From Streptomyces sp. NBC_01439 (lineage in GTDB: Bacteria; Actinomycetota; Actinomycetes; Streptomycetales; Streptomycetaceae): a DNA stretch of 64,000 nt. Location: positions 5,557,001-5,621,000 of the forward strand of contig NZ_CP109487.1 in assembly GCF_036227605.1 (NCBI RefSeq), in the 5' to 3' direction. Below the pieces are notes generated by a model. The model was not told the origin of the DNA and made no database searches. It saw nothing but the letters and a program-made list of their open reading frames with translations. Position numbers and translations under genes: made by a program. Below, one piece after another: positions 31,923 through 40,379 of the stretch. The first letter of the stretch is position 1, and each line of letters starts with the position of its first letter.

Positions 31923-33439
31923 CGATGGACAGCGCACCCGCCCGGCACACCGGGCAGAACGGCACGGGGCCCGCCGGCGGAGGCGCACTCGCGCCCGTGC
32001 ACCCCGCGGCGGCCCGCCGTTCGGCGACCGCCATCCACCCCCCGCGCGGGCCCAGGGCCGACCAGGCCCGCTTCGCCCTGCGCCCCCGGCGCGTCCACCG
32101 GCGCGGCCGGGCGCTCCCGCTGTTCACCGCCGACGCACTGGCCGCCGTGGTCACCGCGACGACCCTGCCCGCGGTGGCGCCGCCCGTCCTGTCCGTGGCC
32201 CCCGTCCTGCTCGCCGCGCTGCACGCGCAGGCCGGGCTCTACCGGCCGCGGCTCGCCCCCTCCGCCCTCCTCGAACTGCCCGTGCTGGCCGGACGCTCCG
32301 CCGTCCTGTGGTGCTCGGTCGCCGCCGTCACCGCCGCCGCCGACCCGGCCCGGGCCATGGGCTGGAGCGCGCTGCTCACCGCCGTCTGCCTGCAGGTCGT
32401 ACTGGCGTGCGCGGGCCGCGGCCTCGTCAACGAGCTCCAGCGCCGCGCGGCCGTACGCCGCCCCGCCTCCGCCCTCGTCGTCGGACCCGGCGCCGGGGCG
32501 AGCGCGGTGGCCGCCGCCCTGCACGGCCGCCCCGAATTCGGGCTGCGCCCGGTCGGGCTCGCAGACACGGCGGCGCCCGCCGAGGGCGCCGGCGGCGCCC
32601 TGCCGCTGCTCGCCACCCACGAGGACATCCGGCGCGCGGTCATCCAGAACTCCGTCGGGCACGCGGTGTTCACCAGACCGCCGGAGGCCGACGAGCGCAC
32701 CGCCTCCCTGGTCCGGCTCTTCCACGACCACGGTTGCCGGCTGTGGCTCGCCGACCCGGCCGGCACCGCCAAGGTCACCGGCATGCGGCTGCCGCACCCC
32801 GCCGACCAGCTCTGGGGGTACTCCGTGCAGCCGCTGCTGCCGCGCCCGACCCGGCCGCTGGAACGCTGGGCCAAGCGGGGCATCGACACCGTGCTCGCCC
32901 TGATCGCGCTGGTCGCCGCCGCGCCCGTGATGGGGGCGTGCGCGCTGGCCGTACGGGTCTGGGACGGGCCGGGGGTGATCTTCCGGCAGGAACGGGTCGG
33001 CCTCTACGGGCGCCCCTTCACCCTGCTGAAGTTCCGCACCCTGCGCGCCGACGCGCACGAGGCCGCCACCCGCTGGACGGTGGCGGGCGACCGCGGGATG
33101 AGTCCTGTCGGGTCCTTCCTGCGCAAGTCCTCGCTGGACGAGCTGCCGCAGCTGTGGAACGTCGTACGCGGTGACATGGCCCTGGTCGGTCCCCGACCCG
33201 AACGGCCCTTCTTCGTGGCCAAGTTCTCCACCGTCCACCCGGGCTACGAGGCCCGGCACCGGATGCCCGTCGGCATCACCGGCCTCGCCCAGATCAACGG
33301 CTTGCGCGGGGACACCTCCATCGAGGACCGGGCCCGCTTCGACAACCACTACATCGACACCTGGTCGCTGTGGCAGGACCTGTGGATCCTCGCCCGCACC
33401 GCGGCCTCCTTCTTCCGCTTCCGGCTGGGGGGCAGCTGA
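31919..33439 (+). CDS. Exopolysaccharide initiating sugar transferase (WbaP/WcaJ type), 506 aa
   Basis: Polyprenyl-phosphate hexose-1-phosphate transferase that starts repeat-unit synthesis. The N-terminal half carries about four TM helices and a CoA-binding-like/NAD-like domain (ASALVVGPGAGASAV), the C-terminal half is the catalytic bacterial sugar transferase: a TM hairpin near residue 330, VIFRQERVGLYGRPF, KFRTLRADA, LRKSSLDELPQLWNV with the Asp-Glu pair, and GPRPERP. ATG overlaps the previous stop as ATGA. Confidence 0.93.
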   Translation: MTMDSAPARHTGQNGTGPAGGGALAPVHPAAARRSATAIHPPRGPRADQARFALRPRRVHRRGRALPLFTADALAAVVTATTLPAVAPPVLSVAPVLLAALHAQAGLYRPRLAPSALLELPVLAGRSAVLWCSVAAVTAAADPARAMGWSALLTAVCLQVVLACAGRGLVNELQRRAAVRRPASALVVGPGAGASAVAAALHGRPEFGLRPVGLADTAAPAEGAGGALPLLATHEDIRRAVIQNSVGHAVFTRPPEADERTASLVRLFHDHGCRLWLADPAGTAKVTGMRLPHPADQLWGYSVQPLLPRPTRPLERWAKRGIDTVLALIALVAAAPVMGACALAVRVWDGPGVIFRQERVGLYGRPFTLLKFRTLRADAHEAATRWTVAGDRGMSPVGSFLRKSSLDELPQLWNVVRGDMALVGPRPERPFFVAKFSTVHPGYEARHRMPVGITGLAQINGLRGDTSIEDRARFDNHYIDTWSLWQDLWILARTAASFFRFRLGGS

Positions 33440-34845
33440 TGAGCCTCGCCGTACCGGGCCGGCTGGTCCGGCCGGACGTGCCGGGTCCGGTGCGCCGGCA
33501 CTGGCCGCTGCTGCCGCTCGCCGCGACCGTGCTGTTCCTGCTCGCCCCGCTCCCGGCGGGGGACGCCACCGCCTCCGGGAAGGTCGGCCCGGCCGACGCC
33601 GCCTCACTGCTGCTGGTCCTCGTCTGTGCGGTGCAGGCGCTGCGCGGCCGGGTGCGGACGCTGCCCCCGCTGGGCGTGCTCGTGCTCGGGGCGCCCGCCG
33701 TGGGCCTGGCGGTCGCGACGATGACCGCGGGCGACCCGTACGCCGCCCTGCCGGGCTTCGTGCGCTACCTGCAGGTCTTCGTCCTGGTCCCGGCGGCCGT
33801 GGTGCTCCTGGTGCAGGGCGCCGCGGAGTTCCGGCTGGCCGCCGGGTGCTTCGTGGTCCTGGCGCTGGTGCAGGGCGCGGTGGGGGTCGTGCAGTACGCC
33901 ACCCACACCGGGGCCTCGTACCAGGGCGAGGACGTCCGGGCCGTCGGCACCTTCGGCCCCGGTGACGTCATGGGCATGGCCACCGTCGTGGCGTACGGGC
34001 TGATCGTGGCGACCGCCGCAGGGCTCGCCCCGGGGCTGCCGCGGCGCCTGCGGCGGATCGCGGGCGGCTGCGCGCTGGCGCTGGTGCTCCCGCTGGTGCT
34101 GTCCTTCAGCCGGGGCGCGTGGATCGCCACCGTCGGCGCGGCGGTGCTGGTGATGGCGCTGGCCGGGATCCGGCGGGCCCTGAAGGTGGTCGCCGCGCTC
34201 GCCGCCGCCGGGGTGGTCCTGGTCGGCGGGTTCGGGGTCGGCTCGGAGATGGTCGCCGAACGGTTGACCTCCATCACCCAGGTGTCCAGCGCCCCCGACC
34301 AGTCGGTGACCGACCGCTACACGATGTGGGCCGCCGCCGAATCGATGTGGCGCGACCGGCCGGCGGTGGGGGTGGGGCTCAAGGGCTTCCCGGCCCACCG
34401 GGACGGGCACGCCTCGCTGGGCCTGTCCTCCGGCAGCGACACCGCGGGCGCCGGTCAGGCGTACCTGCGCCAGCCGCTGCTCTCCCCGCACAACATGTAC
34501 CTGCTGATCCTGAGCGAGCAGGGCCTGATCGGGCTGATCGCACTCGTCGGCGGCTGGGCGGCCCTGCTGGTCGCGGGGCTGCGCCGGCTCGCCTCCGCCT
34601 CCGGCGCCGGAGGCGGCGCGGGCGCGAAGGCGCGGGACTGCGGGCTGATCGCGATCGGGCTGTTCGTGTGGCAGTTGACCGACTTCCTCTACGCGGACAT
34701 CGGTGGGCCGTCCACGGTGCTGACCGGAGTCGTCATCGGCCTGGCCGCCTGGTGGGCGCTGCCCTCCCGGGGGGCGGCGGATCCCGAGGCGTCCGGCGGT
34801 GCGGTTTCACGGGGTAGGGCCCCCGGGGTTGCGGCTCGCCCGTGA
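33439..34845 (+). CDS. O-antigen ligase/polymerase-like membrane protein (Wzy), 468 aa
   Basis: Start overlaps the preceding stop by one base (TGATG). About 11-12 TM helices with the large Wzy_C-type external loop near residues 275-350, which contains TDRYTMWAAAESMWRDRPAVGVG and a conserved HN in SPHNMYLLILSEQGL. This is the Wzy/WaaL family that polymerises or ligates lipid-linked repeat units on the outer face. Genomic order next to a flippase supports a Wzy-type polymerase. Confidence 0.88.
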   Translation: MSLAVPGRLVRPDVPGPVRRHWPLLPLAATVLFLLAPLPAGDATASGKVGPADAASLLLVLVCAVQALRGRVRTLPPLGVLVLGAPAVGLAVATMTAGDPYAALPGFVRYLQVFVLVPAAVVLLVQGAAEFRLAAGCFVVLALVQGAVGVVQYATHTGASYQGEDVRAVGTFGPGDVMGMATVVAYGLIVATAAGLAPGLPRRLRRIAGGCALALVLPLVLSFSRGAWIATVGAAVLVMALAGIRRALKVVAALAAAGVVLVGGFGVGSEMVAERLTSITQVSSAPDQSVTDRYTMWAAAESMWRDRPAVGVGLKGFPAHRDGHASLGLSSGSDTAGAGQAYLRQPLLSPHNMYLLILSEQGLIGLIALVGGWAALLVAGLRRLASASGAGGGAGAKARDCGLIAIGLFVWQLTDFLYADIGGPSTVLTGVVIGLAAWWALPSRGAADPEASGGAVSRGRAPGVAARP

Positions 34846-37469
34846 CGGACACCACGCCTTGGCGGCCCGCCTCCGGCTCCCCGGCCGGGGCGGGCCACGC
34901 CCGTGTCCCGAACGTTCCCGCCTCCGGCCCGTCGCGCGTCCCCGCGGACCCCGGCTTCGCCGGCCGCGCCCACAACGCGCCCCTGCCCGTGCGGTCCGCC
35001 GGAGGGACCGATCCGGTCGGCCCTCCCGGCGCGGCTGGGTACTCACGCAGTGCGGCCGTGACCGTGGGGCCCGTCAAGGTCGCCGGCGGGTCGGGCCCGG
35101 CGGACCCCGGGTACCCGAGGAGCAGGCCCGTGGCCGTACGGCCCGCCGGAGCGGAGGACCCGGCCAGGTCCCGGGGCACAGCTGCCGCCGGGGACCCGGG
35201 ATCCGTCGCCGCGTCGGCCGCCCCGGGGTTCGTTGCCGGAGGGCTCCCGGGCGGCAGTCCGAGTACGCGCAGGGCCGCCGCGTTCGGCTCCGCCGGATAC
35301 CCGGGCGGGGCCTCGGGCCGACACAGCGTGCGGGTGGCCGCGAGCGGCTTCGGCGAACTCCCCGAGGCCAGGGCGGGCCAGGCCGGCCGCGCGGCCGTGC
35401 TTTCCCCCACCCCCGGCGGCAGCCAGACGGCGCCTGCCGGGAGTCGGCTGCGCCAGTCCCGCCCCGCGGGCGGGCTCGCTGCCGCCCCCGGCGGGAGCCA
35501 AGCCGTGGGCGAGTCCTTCGTCCCGGCCGTCCCCGCCGGGAGGGGCCGGCTGCGCCGGGCCCGCCGTGCGGGTGGGCTCTCCGCCACCCCCAGCGGGATC
35601 CTGGCGCCCGAGTCCGCCACCCCGGGCGGGAGCCAAGCCACGGGCGAGCCCGGCGCCAGCGTCCCCGCCGGGAGGGTTCGGCCGCGCCGGGCCCGTCGCG
35701 GGGGCGGGCGCTCTGGCACCCCGGGCGCGAGCCGGGCTGCCGAGGCCACCACCTCTGGCCGGGGCCAAGGATCAGAGTCGGTCACCCCCAGCGGGAGCGG
35801 CCCCGGCGGGGGCCGGGCGTCAGAGTCGGTCATCCCGAGCGGGAGCGGCCCCGGCGGGGGGCAGCCGCTCGGGCGGTTCCTGGCCAAGGCCGCCGCGGTC
35901 ACCGCCGGACTGACCGCAGCCGGGGCGGTGTTCGGGCTGGTGCGCGACCAGAGCATCGCGCACCTCTTCGGGGCCGGGCACGACAGCGACGCCTTCCTGA
36001 TCGCCTGGACCGTGCCCGAGATGGCCTCGACGCTGCTGATCGAGGACGCCATGGCGCTGCTGATGGTGCCCGCCTTCAGTCACGCCCTGGCCCACCGGGC
36101 CGCCGGCCGGGCCAGGCTCACCCGTAGGGAGGCCCGCGCGCAGGACCCCGTACGGCTCCTGGTGGGGGCGACCCTGCCGCGGCTCGTCGTGCTGCTGGCC
36201 GCCGTCGCCGCCCTGCTCATCGTGGCCGCGCCCGCCGTCGTCGCCGTACTCGCCCCCGGACTGCCCGACCCCGCACTGGCCGTCGAGTGCACCCGGCTCA
36301 CCGCGCTCACCGTGCTCTCCTTCGGCATCGCCGGATACTTCAGTGCCGCGCTGCGGGCCCACAGGTCCTTCCTTCCGCCCGCCGCGATCTACGTCTCGTA
36401 CAACGTCGGCATCATCGGCACGATGGTGGCCCTGCACACCCTGTGGGGCGTCCGGGCCGCCGCTGCGGGCGTCGCGGTCGGCGGGTTCCTGATGGTGCTC
36501 GTGCAACTGCCCGCCTTCGTACGGAACGTGGGCTTCGGCCCGCCCCGCGCGAAGCGGGCCGCTCCGCGCGACCAGCGCGACCGGGACCGGGACCGCCCCA
36601 CCCTCATCGCCTTCGGGGTCATCGCCCCCGTGATCTTCTTCGCGGTCTTCCGGCAGTCGCAGGTGCTCGTCGAGAGGTTCCTGGCCGCCTCGCTCCCGCC
36701 CGGGGCGATCTCCCACCTCAACTACGCGCAGAAGGTCGCGCAGATGCCGATGGTGCTCTCGCTGATGATCTGCACCGTCACCTTCCCCGTCGTCGCCCAG
36801 GCCATGGCCGGGGGCGAGCGGGAGAAGGCCCGGCGGCGGGTGGAGCAGGACCTCGCGCTGGCCTCGCTGGCCGTCCTGATGGGCACCGCACTCGTCATCG
36901 GCTACGCGCCCCAGATCATCCAGGTCCTCTTCGAACGCGGCGCCTTCACCCACGAGGACACCCTCGCCACCGCCTCCGTCATGCGGGTCTACGGACTCGG
37001 ACTCCTCGGCCACTGCCTCGTCGGCGCACTGTCCCGGCCCTTCTTCTCGACCGCCCGGCCCACCTGGTTCCCGGCGTTCGCGATGGGTGCCGGACTGCTC
37101 GTCAACATCGTGGCCGGAGCCTTCGCCGTCGGCTGGTGGGGCACCTACGGCATCGCCGCCGCCAACGCCGCCGGCATCACCACCACCGCCGTCATGCTGC
37201 TCACCGGCCTCGGCTCCCGGATCATCGCCATCCAGGTCCGCCGGGTCGCCGCCAGCATCGGCAAGCTCGGCGTCGCCGCCGTCGCCGCGGCCGCCCTCGG
37301 CTGGATCGCCGGCCCGAAGATCCCCGACCCGATGCTCAGCGCCGCCCTCGGCTGCCTGCTGGTCCCGGCCATGTTCGGAGCCACCGGCATGGCCATGCGC
37401 GCCCTCGAAGTCACCGCCCTGCCCGGTCAGATCTCCCAGCTCACCCAGAGGTTCCGCAATGTCCGCTGA
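34842..37469 (+). CDS. MurJ/MviN-like flippase with a ~340-residue disordered N-terminal extension, 875 aa
   Basis: GTG overlaps the previous stop (GTGA). From about residue 342 there is a MOP-superfamily core: FLAKAAAVTAGLTAAGAVFGLVRDQ, a first-half PEMAST/MVPAFSH region, and 13-14 TM helices, as in MurJ. In this operon it most likely acts as Wzx, moving undecaprenyl-linked repeat units outward. The N-terminal extension is Gly/Pro/Ser/Ala/Arg-rich, imperfectly repeated and predicted disordered; the unit GGSQA..GES and a 45-base tandem copy near 35,774-35,860 recur. Actinobacterial MurJ proteins can have cytosolic extensions, but this one has no kinase-like domain. Confidence 0.85.
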   Translation: MTDTTPWRPASGSPAGAGHARVPNVPASGPSRVPADPGFAGRAHNAPLPVRSAGGTDPVGPPGAAGYSRSAAVTVGPVKVAGGSGPADPGYPRSRPVAVRPAGAEDPARSRGTAAAGDPGSVAASAAPGFVAGGLPGGSPSTRRAAAFGSAGYPGGASGRHSVRVAASGFGELPEARAGQAGRAAVLSPTPGGSQTAPAGSRLRQSRPAGGLAAAPGGSQAVGESFVPAVPAGRGRLRRARRAGGLSATPSGILAPESATPGGSQATGEPGASVPAGRVRPRRARRGGGRSGTPGASRAAEATTSGRGQGSESVTPSGSGPGGGRASESVIPSGSGPGGGQPLGRFLAKAAAVTAGLTAAGAVFGLVRDQSIAHLFGAGHDSDAFLIAWTVPEMASTLLIEDAMALLMVPAFSHALAHRAAGRARLTRREARAQDPVRLLVGATLPRLVVLLAAVAALLIVAAPAVVAVLAPGLPDPALAVECTRLTALTVLSFGIAGYFSAALRAHRSFLPPAAIYVSYNVGIIGTMVALHTLWGVRAAAAGVAVGGFLMVLVQLPAFVRNVGFGPPRAKRAAPRDQRDRDRDRPTLIAFGVIAPVIFFAVFRQSQVLVERFLAASLPPGAISHLNYAQKVAQMPMVLSLMICTVTFPVVAQAMAGGEREKARRRVEQDLALASLAVLMGTALVIGYAPQIIQVLFERGAFTHEDTLATASVMRVYGLGLLGHCLVGALSRPFFSTARPTWFPAFAMGAGLLVNIVAGAFAVGWWGTYGIAAANAAGITTTAVMLLTGLGSRIIAIQVRRVAASIGKLGVAAVAAAALGWIAGPKIPDPMLSAALGCLLVPAMFGATGMAMRALEVTALPGQISQLTQRFRNVR
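35770..35862 (+). repeat. 45-base tandem duplication in the flippase N-terminal extension
   Basis: Two consecutive near-identical units reading SESV(T/I)PSGSGPGGG, with the core AGCGGGAGCGGCCCCGGCGG in both. They lie just before the first TM helix of the flippase core. Confidence 0.7.
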
Positions 37470-38235
37470 CACCGACACGGCCTCCGCCGCCGTGCTGGTC
37501 CCCACCCGCCGGACCGCTTCGCCGTGGGTCCTGATGTACCACTCGGTCGCCGAATTCACCGACCCCTCGGAGGACCCGTACGGAATCACCGTCACCCCGC
37601 TCGCCCTGGAGGCCCAACTGCTGTGGCTGCGCTCCCGCGGCCTGCGCGGGGTGTCCGTCGGCGAACTGCTGCGGGCCCGCGCGGCCGGCCGCGGAGCCGG
37701 GCTGGTCGGGCTGACCTTCGACGACGGGTACACCGACTTCCTGACGCACGCGCTCCCCCTGCTGAGCCGCTACGACTGCACCGCCACCCTCTTCGTGCTG
37801 CCGGGGCGGCTCGGCGTGGACAACGTGTGGGACCCGCTGGGCCCGCGCAAGTCCCTGCTCACCGCCGAGGGCATCCGCGAAGTTGCCGACGCCGGACAGG
37901 AAATCGGCTCGCACGGGCTGCTCCACCAGGACCTCCCCGCGACCGCGGACGACGTGCTCCAGCAGGAACTGCGGGGCAGCCGCGACCTGTTGCGCGAGCT
38001 GACCGGCACCCTGCCCGAGGGGTTCTGCTACCCGTACGGGCACCTCGACGCCCGGGTCGTCGACGCCACCCGGGCCGCCGGTTACGGCTACGCCTGCGCC
38101 ATCGACCCCGGCCGGCTCGCCGGCCCGCACGCACTGCCGCGCACGCACGTCAGCCAGGCCGACGGCGGTGCCCGGCTGCGGATCAAGCAGTTCCGCCACC
38201 AGGTGCGCGAGCTGCGGCGCGGGGTGCAGCGATGA
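37459..38235 (+). CDS. Polysaccharide deacetylase (NodB/CE4), 258 aa
   Basis: ATG lies 11 bases inside the flippase gene with AGAGG upstream. NodB catalytic motifs are TFDDGY (Asp-Asp) and SHGLLHQD (metal-binding His pair), with FCYPYGHLD as the third motif. No signal peptide is evident, so it either acts on lipid-linked intermediates inside or is exported differently. Removes N-acetyl groups from hexosamine residues of the polymer, introducing positive charge. Confidence 0.9.
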   Translation: MSADTDTASAAVLVPTRRTASPWVLMYHSVAEFTDPSEDPYGITVTPLALEAQLLWLRSRGLRGVSVGELLRARAAGRGAGLVGLTFDDGYTDFLTHALPLLSRYDCTATLFVLPGRLGVDNVWDPLGPRKSLLTAEGIREVADAGQEIGSHGLLHQDLPATADDVLQQELRGSRDLLRELTGTLPEGFCYPYGHLDARVVDATRAAGYGYACAIDPGRLAGPHALPRTHVSQADGGARLRIKQFRHQVRELRRGVQR

Positions 38236-39503
38236 AGACGATGCAGTCGGTCAAGGCACTGCACATCATCACCGGGCTCGGCGTCGGCGGCGCCGAACAG
38301 CAACTGCGACTGCTGCTGCGCCACATGCCGATGCAGTGCGACGTGCTGACGCTGACCAACCCCGGGCCGGTGGCCGAGGGGCTGCGCGCCGACGGGGTCC
38401 GGGTCGTCCACCTGGGCATGCGGGGCAACCGGGACCTGGGGGCGCTGCCCCGGCTGGTGCGGTTCATCCGGCGCGGCCGGTACGACCTCGTGCACACGCA
38501 CCTGTACCGGGCCTGCGTCTACGGGCGCCTCGCGGCCCGGCTCGCGGGCACCGGAGCGACCGTGGCCACCGAACACTCCCTCGGCGAGGGCGAGATCGAG
38601 GGCAGGCCGCTCTCCGGCGGGGTGCGCACGCTGTACCTGGCCAGTGAACGCCTGGGTGCGGCCACCGTGGCCGTCTCTGACACCGTGGCCGCCCGGCTGG
38701 AGGGGTGGGGGGTGCCGGCCGCGCGGGTGCACGTCGTACCGAACGGGATCGAGGCCGTCCGCTTCCGCTTCGACGAGGGCGTCCGGCAGGCCACCCGGGC
38801 CCGCACCGGGCTGCCCGAGCGGGCCTTCGTGGTCGGCGGGGTCGGCCGGCTGGTCCCCGGCAAGCGGTTCGACGCCCTGGTGCGGGCCGTGGCCGCGCTG
38901 CCGGGGGCGCACCTGCTGCTGGCCGGGGACGGGCCGGAGCGTGCGGGGCTGCGTCGGCTCGCCGCCGAGCTCGGCGCGCAGAGCCGGATCCACCTGTTGG
39001 GGGAGCGGGACCCGCTGGGCGACAGCGCGGACGGCCGCACCCCGGGCATTCCGGCCCTGCTGGCCGCGATGGACGTCTTCGTCTCCCCGTCGCGGGAAGA
39101 GGCCTTCGGACTCGCCGTCGTGGAAGCCCTGGCCGCCGGACTCCCCGTCCTGCACGTGACCTGCCCGGCCATCGACGACCTGCCCGCCGCGCAGGCCCCC
39201 GGGGCCCGGCGCATCGGCACCGGCACGGAGGAGCTCGTCGCGGCGCTGCGGGGCCACATGGAGGCGGGTGCCCGCCGGCTGCCCCCGCCGGCGGTGGTCC
39301 GCCGCTACGACATCGCCCGCAGCGCGCGGCAGCTGCTGGACGTGTACGACCTCGCCCTCTCGGCCGCGCCGGGCGCCGCCGGGACGGCCCGGGGCCGTGC
39401 CGCCGCCGACCCGGCGCCCGGCGCCACCGGCGGCGCAGCCGTCGTCGGCGCCCGGCGCGAGCCGGTCGGGCCCGGACCTGCGGAGTCGACCGGCACCGGC
39501 TGA
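38232..39503 (+). CDS. Family 4 glycosyltransferase, 423 aa
   Basis: ATGA overlap with the deacetylase. GT-B signatures are GLGVGGAEQQLRLL at the N-terminus, a VPNGIE hinge, GGVGRLVPGKRFDALV, and EEAFGLAVVEALAAGLPVL (EX7E). The last ~60 residues are Ala/Gly/Pro-rich and probably disordered. Second sugar-adding enzyme of the operon. Confidence 0.92.
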   Translation: MKTMQSVKALHIITGLGVGGAEQQLRLLLRHMPMQCDVLTLTNPGPVAEGLRADGVRVVHLGMRGNRDLGALPRLVRFIRRGRYDLVHTHLYRACVYGRLAARLAGTGATVATEHSLGEGEIEGRPLSGGVRTLYLASERLGAATVAVSDTVAARLEGWGVPAARVHVVPNGIEAVRFRFDEGVRQATRARTGLPERAFVVGGVGRLVPGKRFDALVRAVAALPGAHLLLAGDGPERAGLRRLAAELGAQSRIHLLGERDPLGDSADGRTPGIPALLAAMDVFVSPSREEAFGLAVVEALAAGLPVLHVTCPAIDDLPAAQAPGARRIGTGTEELVAALRGHMEAGARRLPPPAVVRRYDIARSARQLLDVYDLALSAAPGAAGTARGRAAADPAPGATGGAAVVGARREPVGPGPAESTGTG

Positions 39504-39572
39504 TCCCCCCTGCCCGAAGGGGTCCCGAAGGCCCCGAAGGAACCCCCCTCCACTCAGGAAGCGAGCACGTCC

Positions 39573-40379
39573 ATGGCCGACACGGCCGAGCAGAACCCCG
39601 AGAAGAAGACCGAGAAGAAGACCGAGAAGAAGACCGAGAAGAGGTCCGAGAGCAGGTCCGAGCGGAAGGCGGACCACCGATCCGAGCGCAGGCCGCGCCG
39701 CCGGAAGGCGTCGCCGCCGCTGTGGTGGCCGCTGCCCGCTTGTGCCCTGCTGGGGCTGGCCGCGGGCGGGGCGTACGGGGTGTTCAAGGCCCCCGAGTAC
39801 GCCGCCACCAGCTATGTCGTCGCCGTACCCGACGACACCACCGAGCCGGCCACCGCCCTCGGCTTCGCGCAGGCCTACGCCCGCATCGCGACCAGCAGTT
39901 CCACCCTCGCCTACGCCCAGCCGCGGGCCGGCGTCACCGCGGCGAAGCTGCGTACCCACGTACGGGCCGAGACCTCCCCCGAGTCCCCGATGATCGCCGT
40001 CACGGGTACCTCCAAGAGCCCCGCCGAGGCCGCCGACATCGCGAACGCGGTCGCCGACGCACTGTCCCTGAACAGCAATCAGGCCGCCAAGAACACCGGT
40101 GTCCAGCTGCTCCTCTTCAACCAGGCGGTCGCCCCGTCCGAGCCCTCCTCCCCGTCCGCTGCCATCAGCGGTGCCGTCGGGACGTGCGCCGGCGGACTGC
40201 TGGGCGGACTGTGGCTGCTCGCCCGGCCGGGCCGCGCACGGCGTTCCGAGGACGGCGCGGCCGGGTCCGCGGTCGAGTCCCCGGTGGAGACGGCCGGCGG
40301 GTCCCCGGTCGAGGAGTACACGTCGCTGCCCGCCCAGGGTGAGCCGGCCTCGACCAAGGAGAAGGAGTCCGTTCGATGA
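39573..40379 (+). CDS. Wzz/chain-length-determinant-like membrane protein, 268 aa
   Basis: Two TM helices (about residues 48-71 and 196-216) flank an extracytoplasmic Wzz-like domain containing YAATSYVVAVP and SPMIAVTGTSKSPAEAADIAN. The N-terminus has a Lys/Glu/Arg repeat (EKKTEKKTEKKTEKR) encoded by a 12-base DNA repeat near 39,600-39,645. The C-terminal cytosolic tail of ~50 residues has no tyrosine kinase domain. Likely sets polymer length with the Wzy protein. ATG with GGAAG upstream, 69 bases after the GT4 gene. Confidence 0.82.
   Translation: MADTAEQNPEKKTEKKTEKKTEKRSESRSERKADHRSERRPRRRKASPPLWWPLPACALLGLAAGGAYGVFKAPEYAATSYVVAVPDDTTEPATALGFAQAYARIATSSSTLAYAQPRAGVTAAKLRTHVRAETSPESPMIAVTGTSKSPAEAADIANAVADALSLNSNQAAKNTGVQLLLFNQAVAPSEPSSPSAAISGAVGTCAGGLLGGLWLLARPGRARRSEDGAAGSAVESPVETAGGSPVEEYTSLPAQGEPASTKEKESVR

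Noticed and set aside
30734..33607. 957-codon minus-strand frame over the GT4 and sugar transferase genes
   Set aside because: Low-complexity shadow; the plus-strand genes have catalytic motifs and ribosome-binding sites.
35820..37733. 637-codon minus-strand frame over the flippase
   Set aside because: Antisense artefact with His/Gly/Asp/Gln-rich translation; no start signal or domain.
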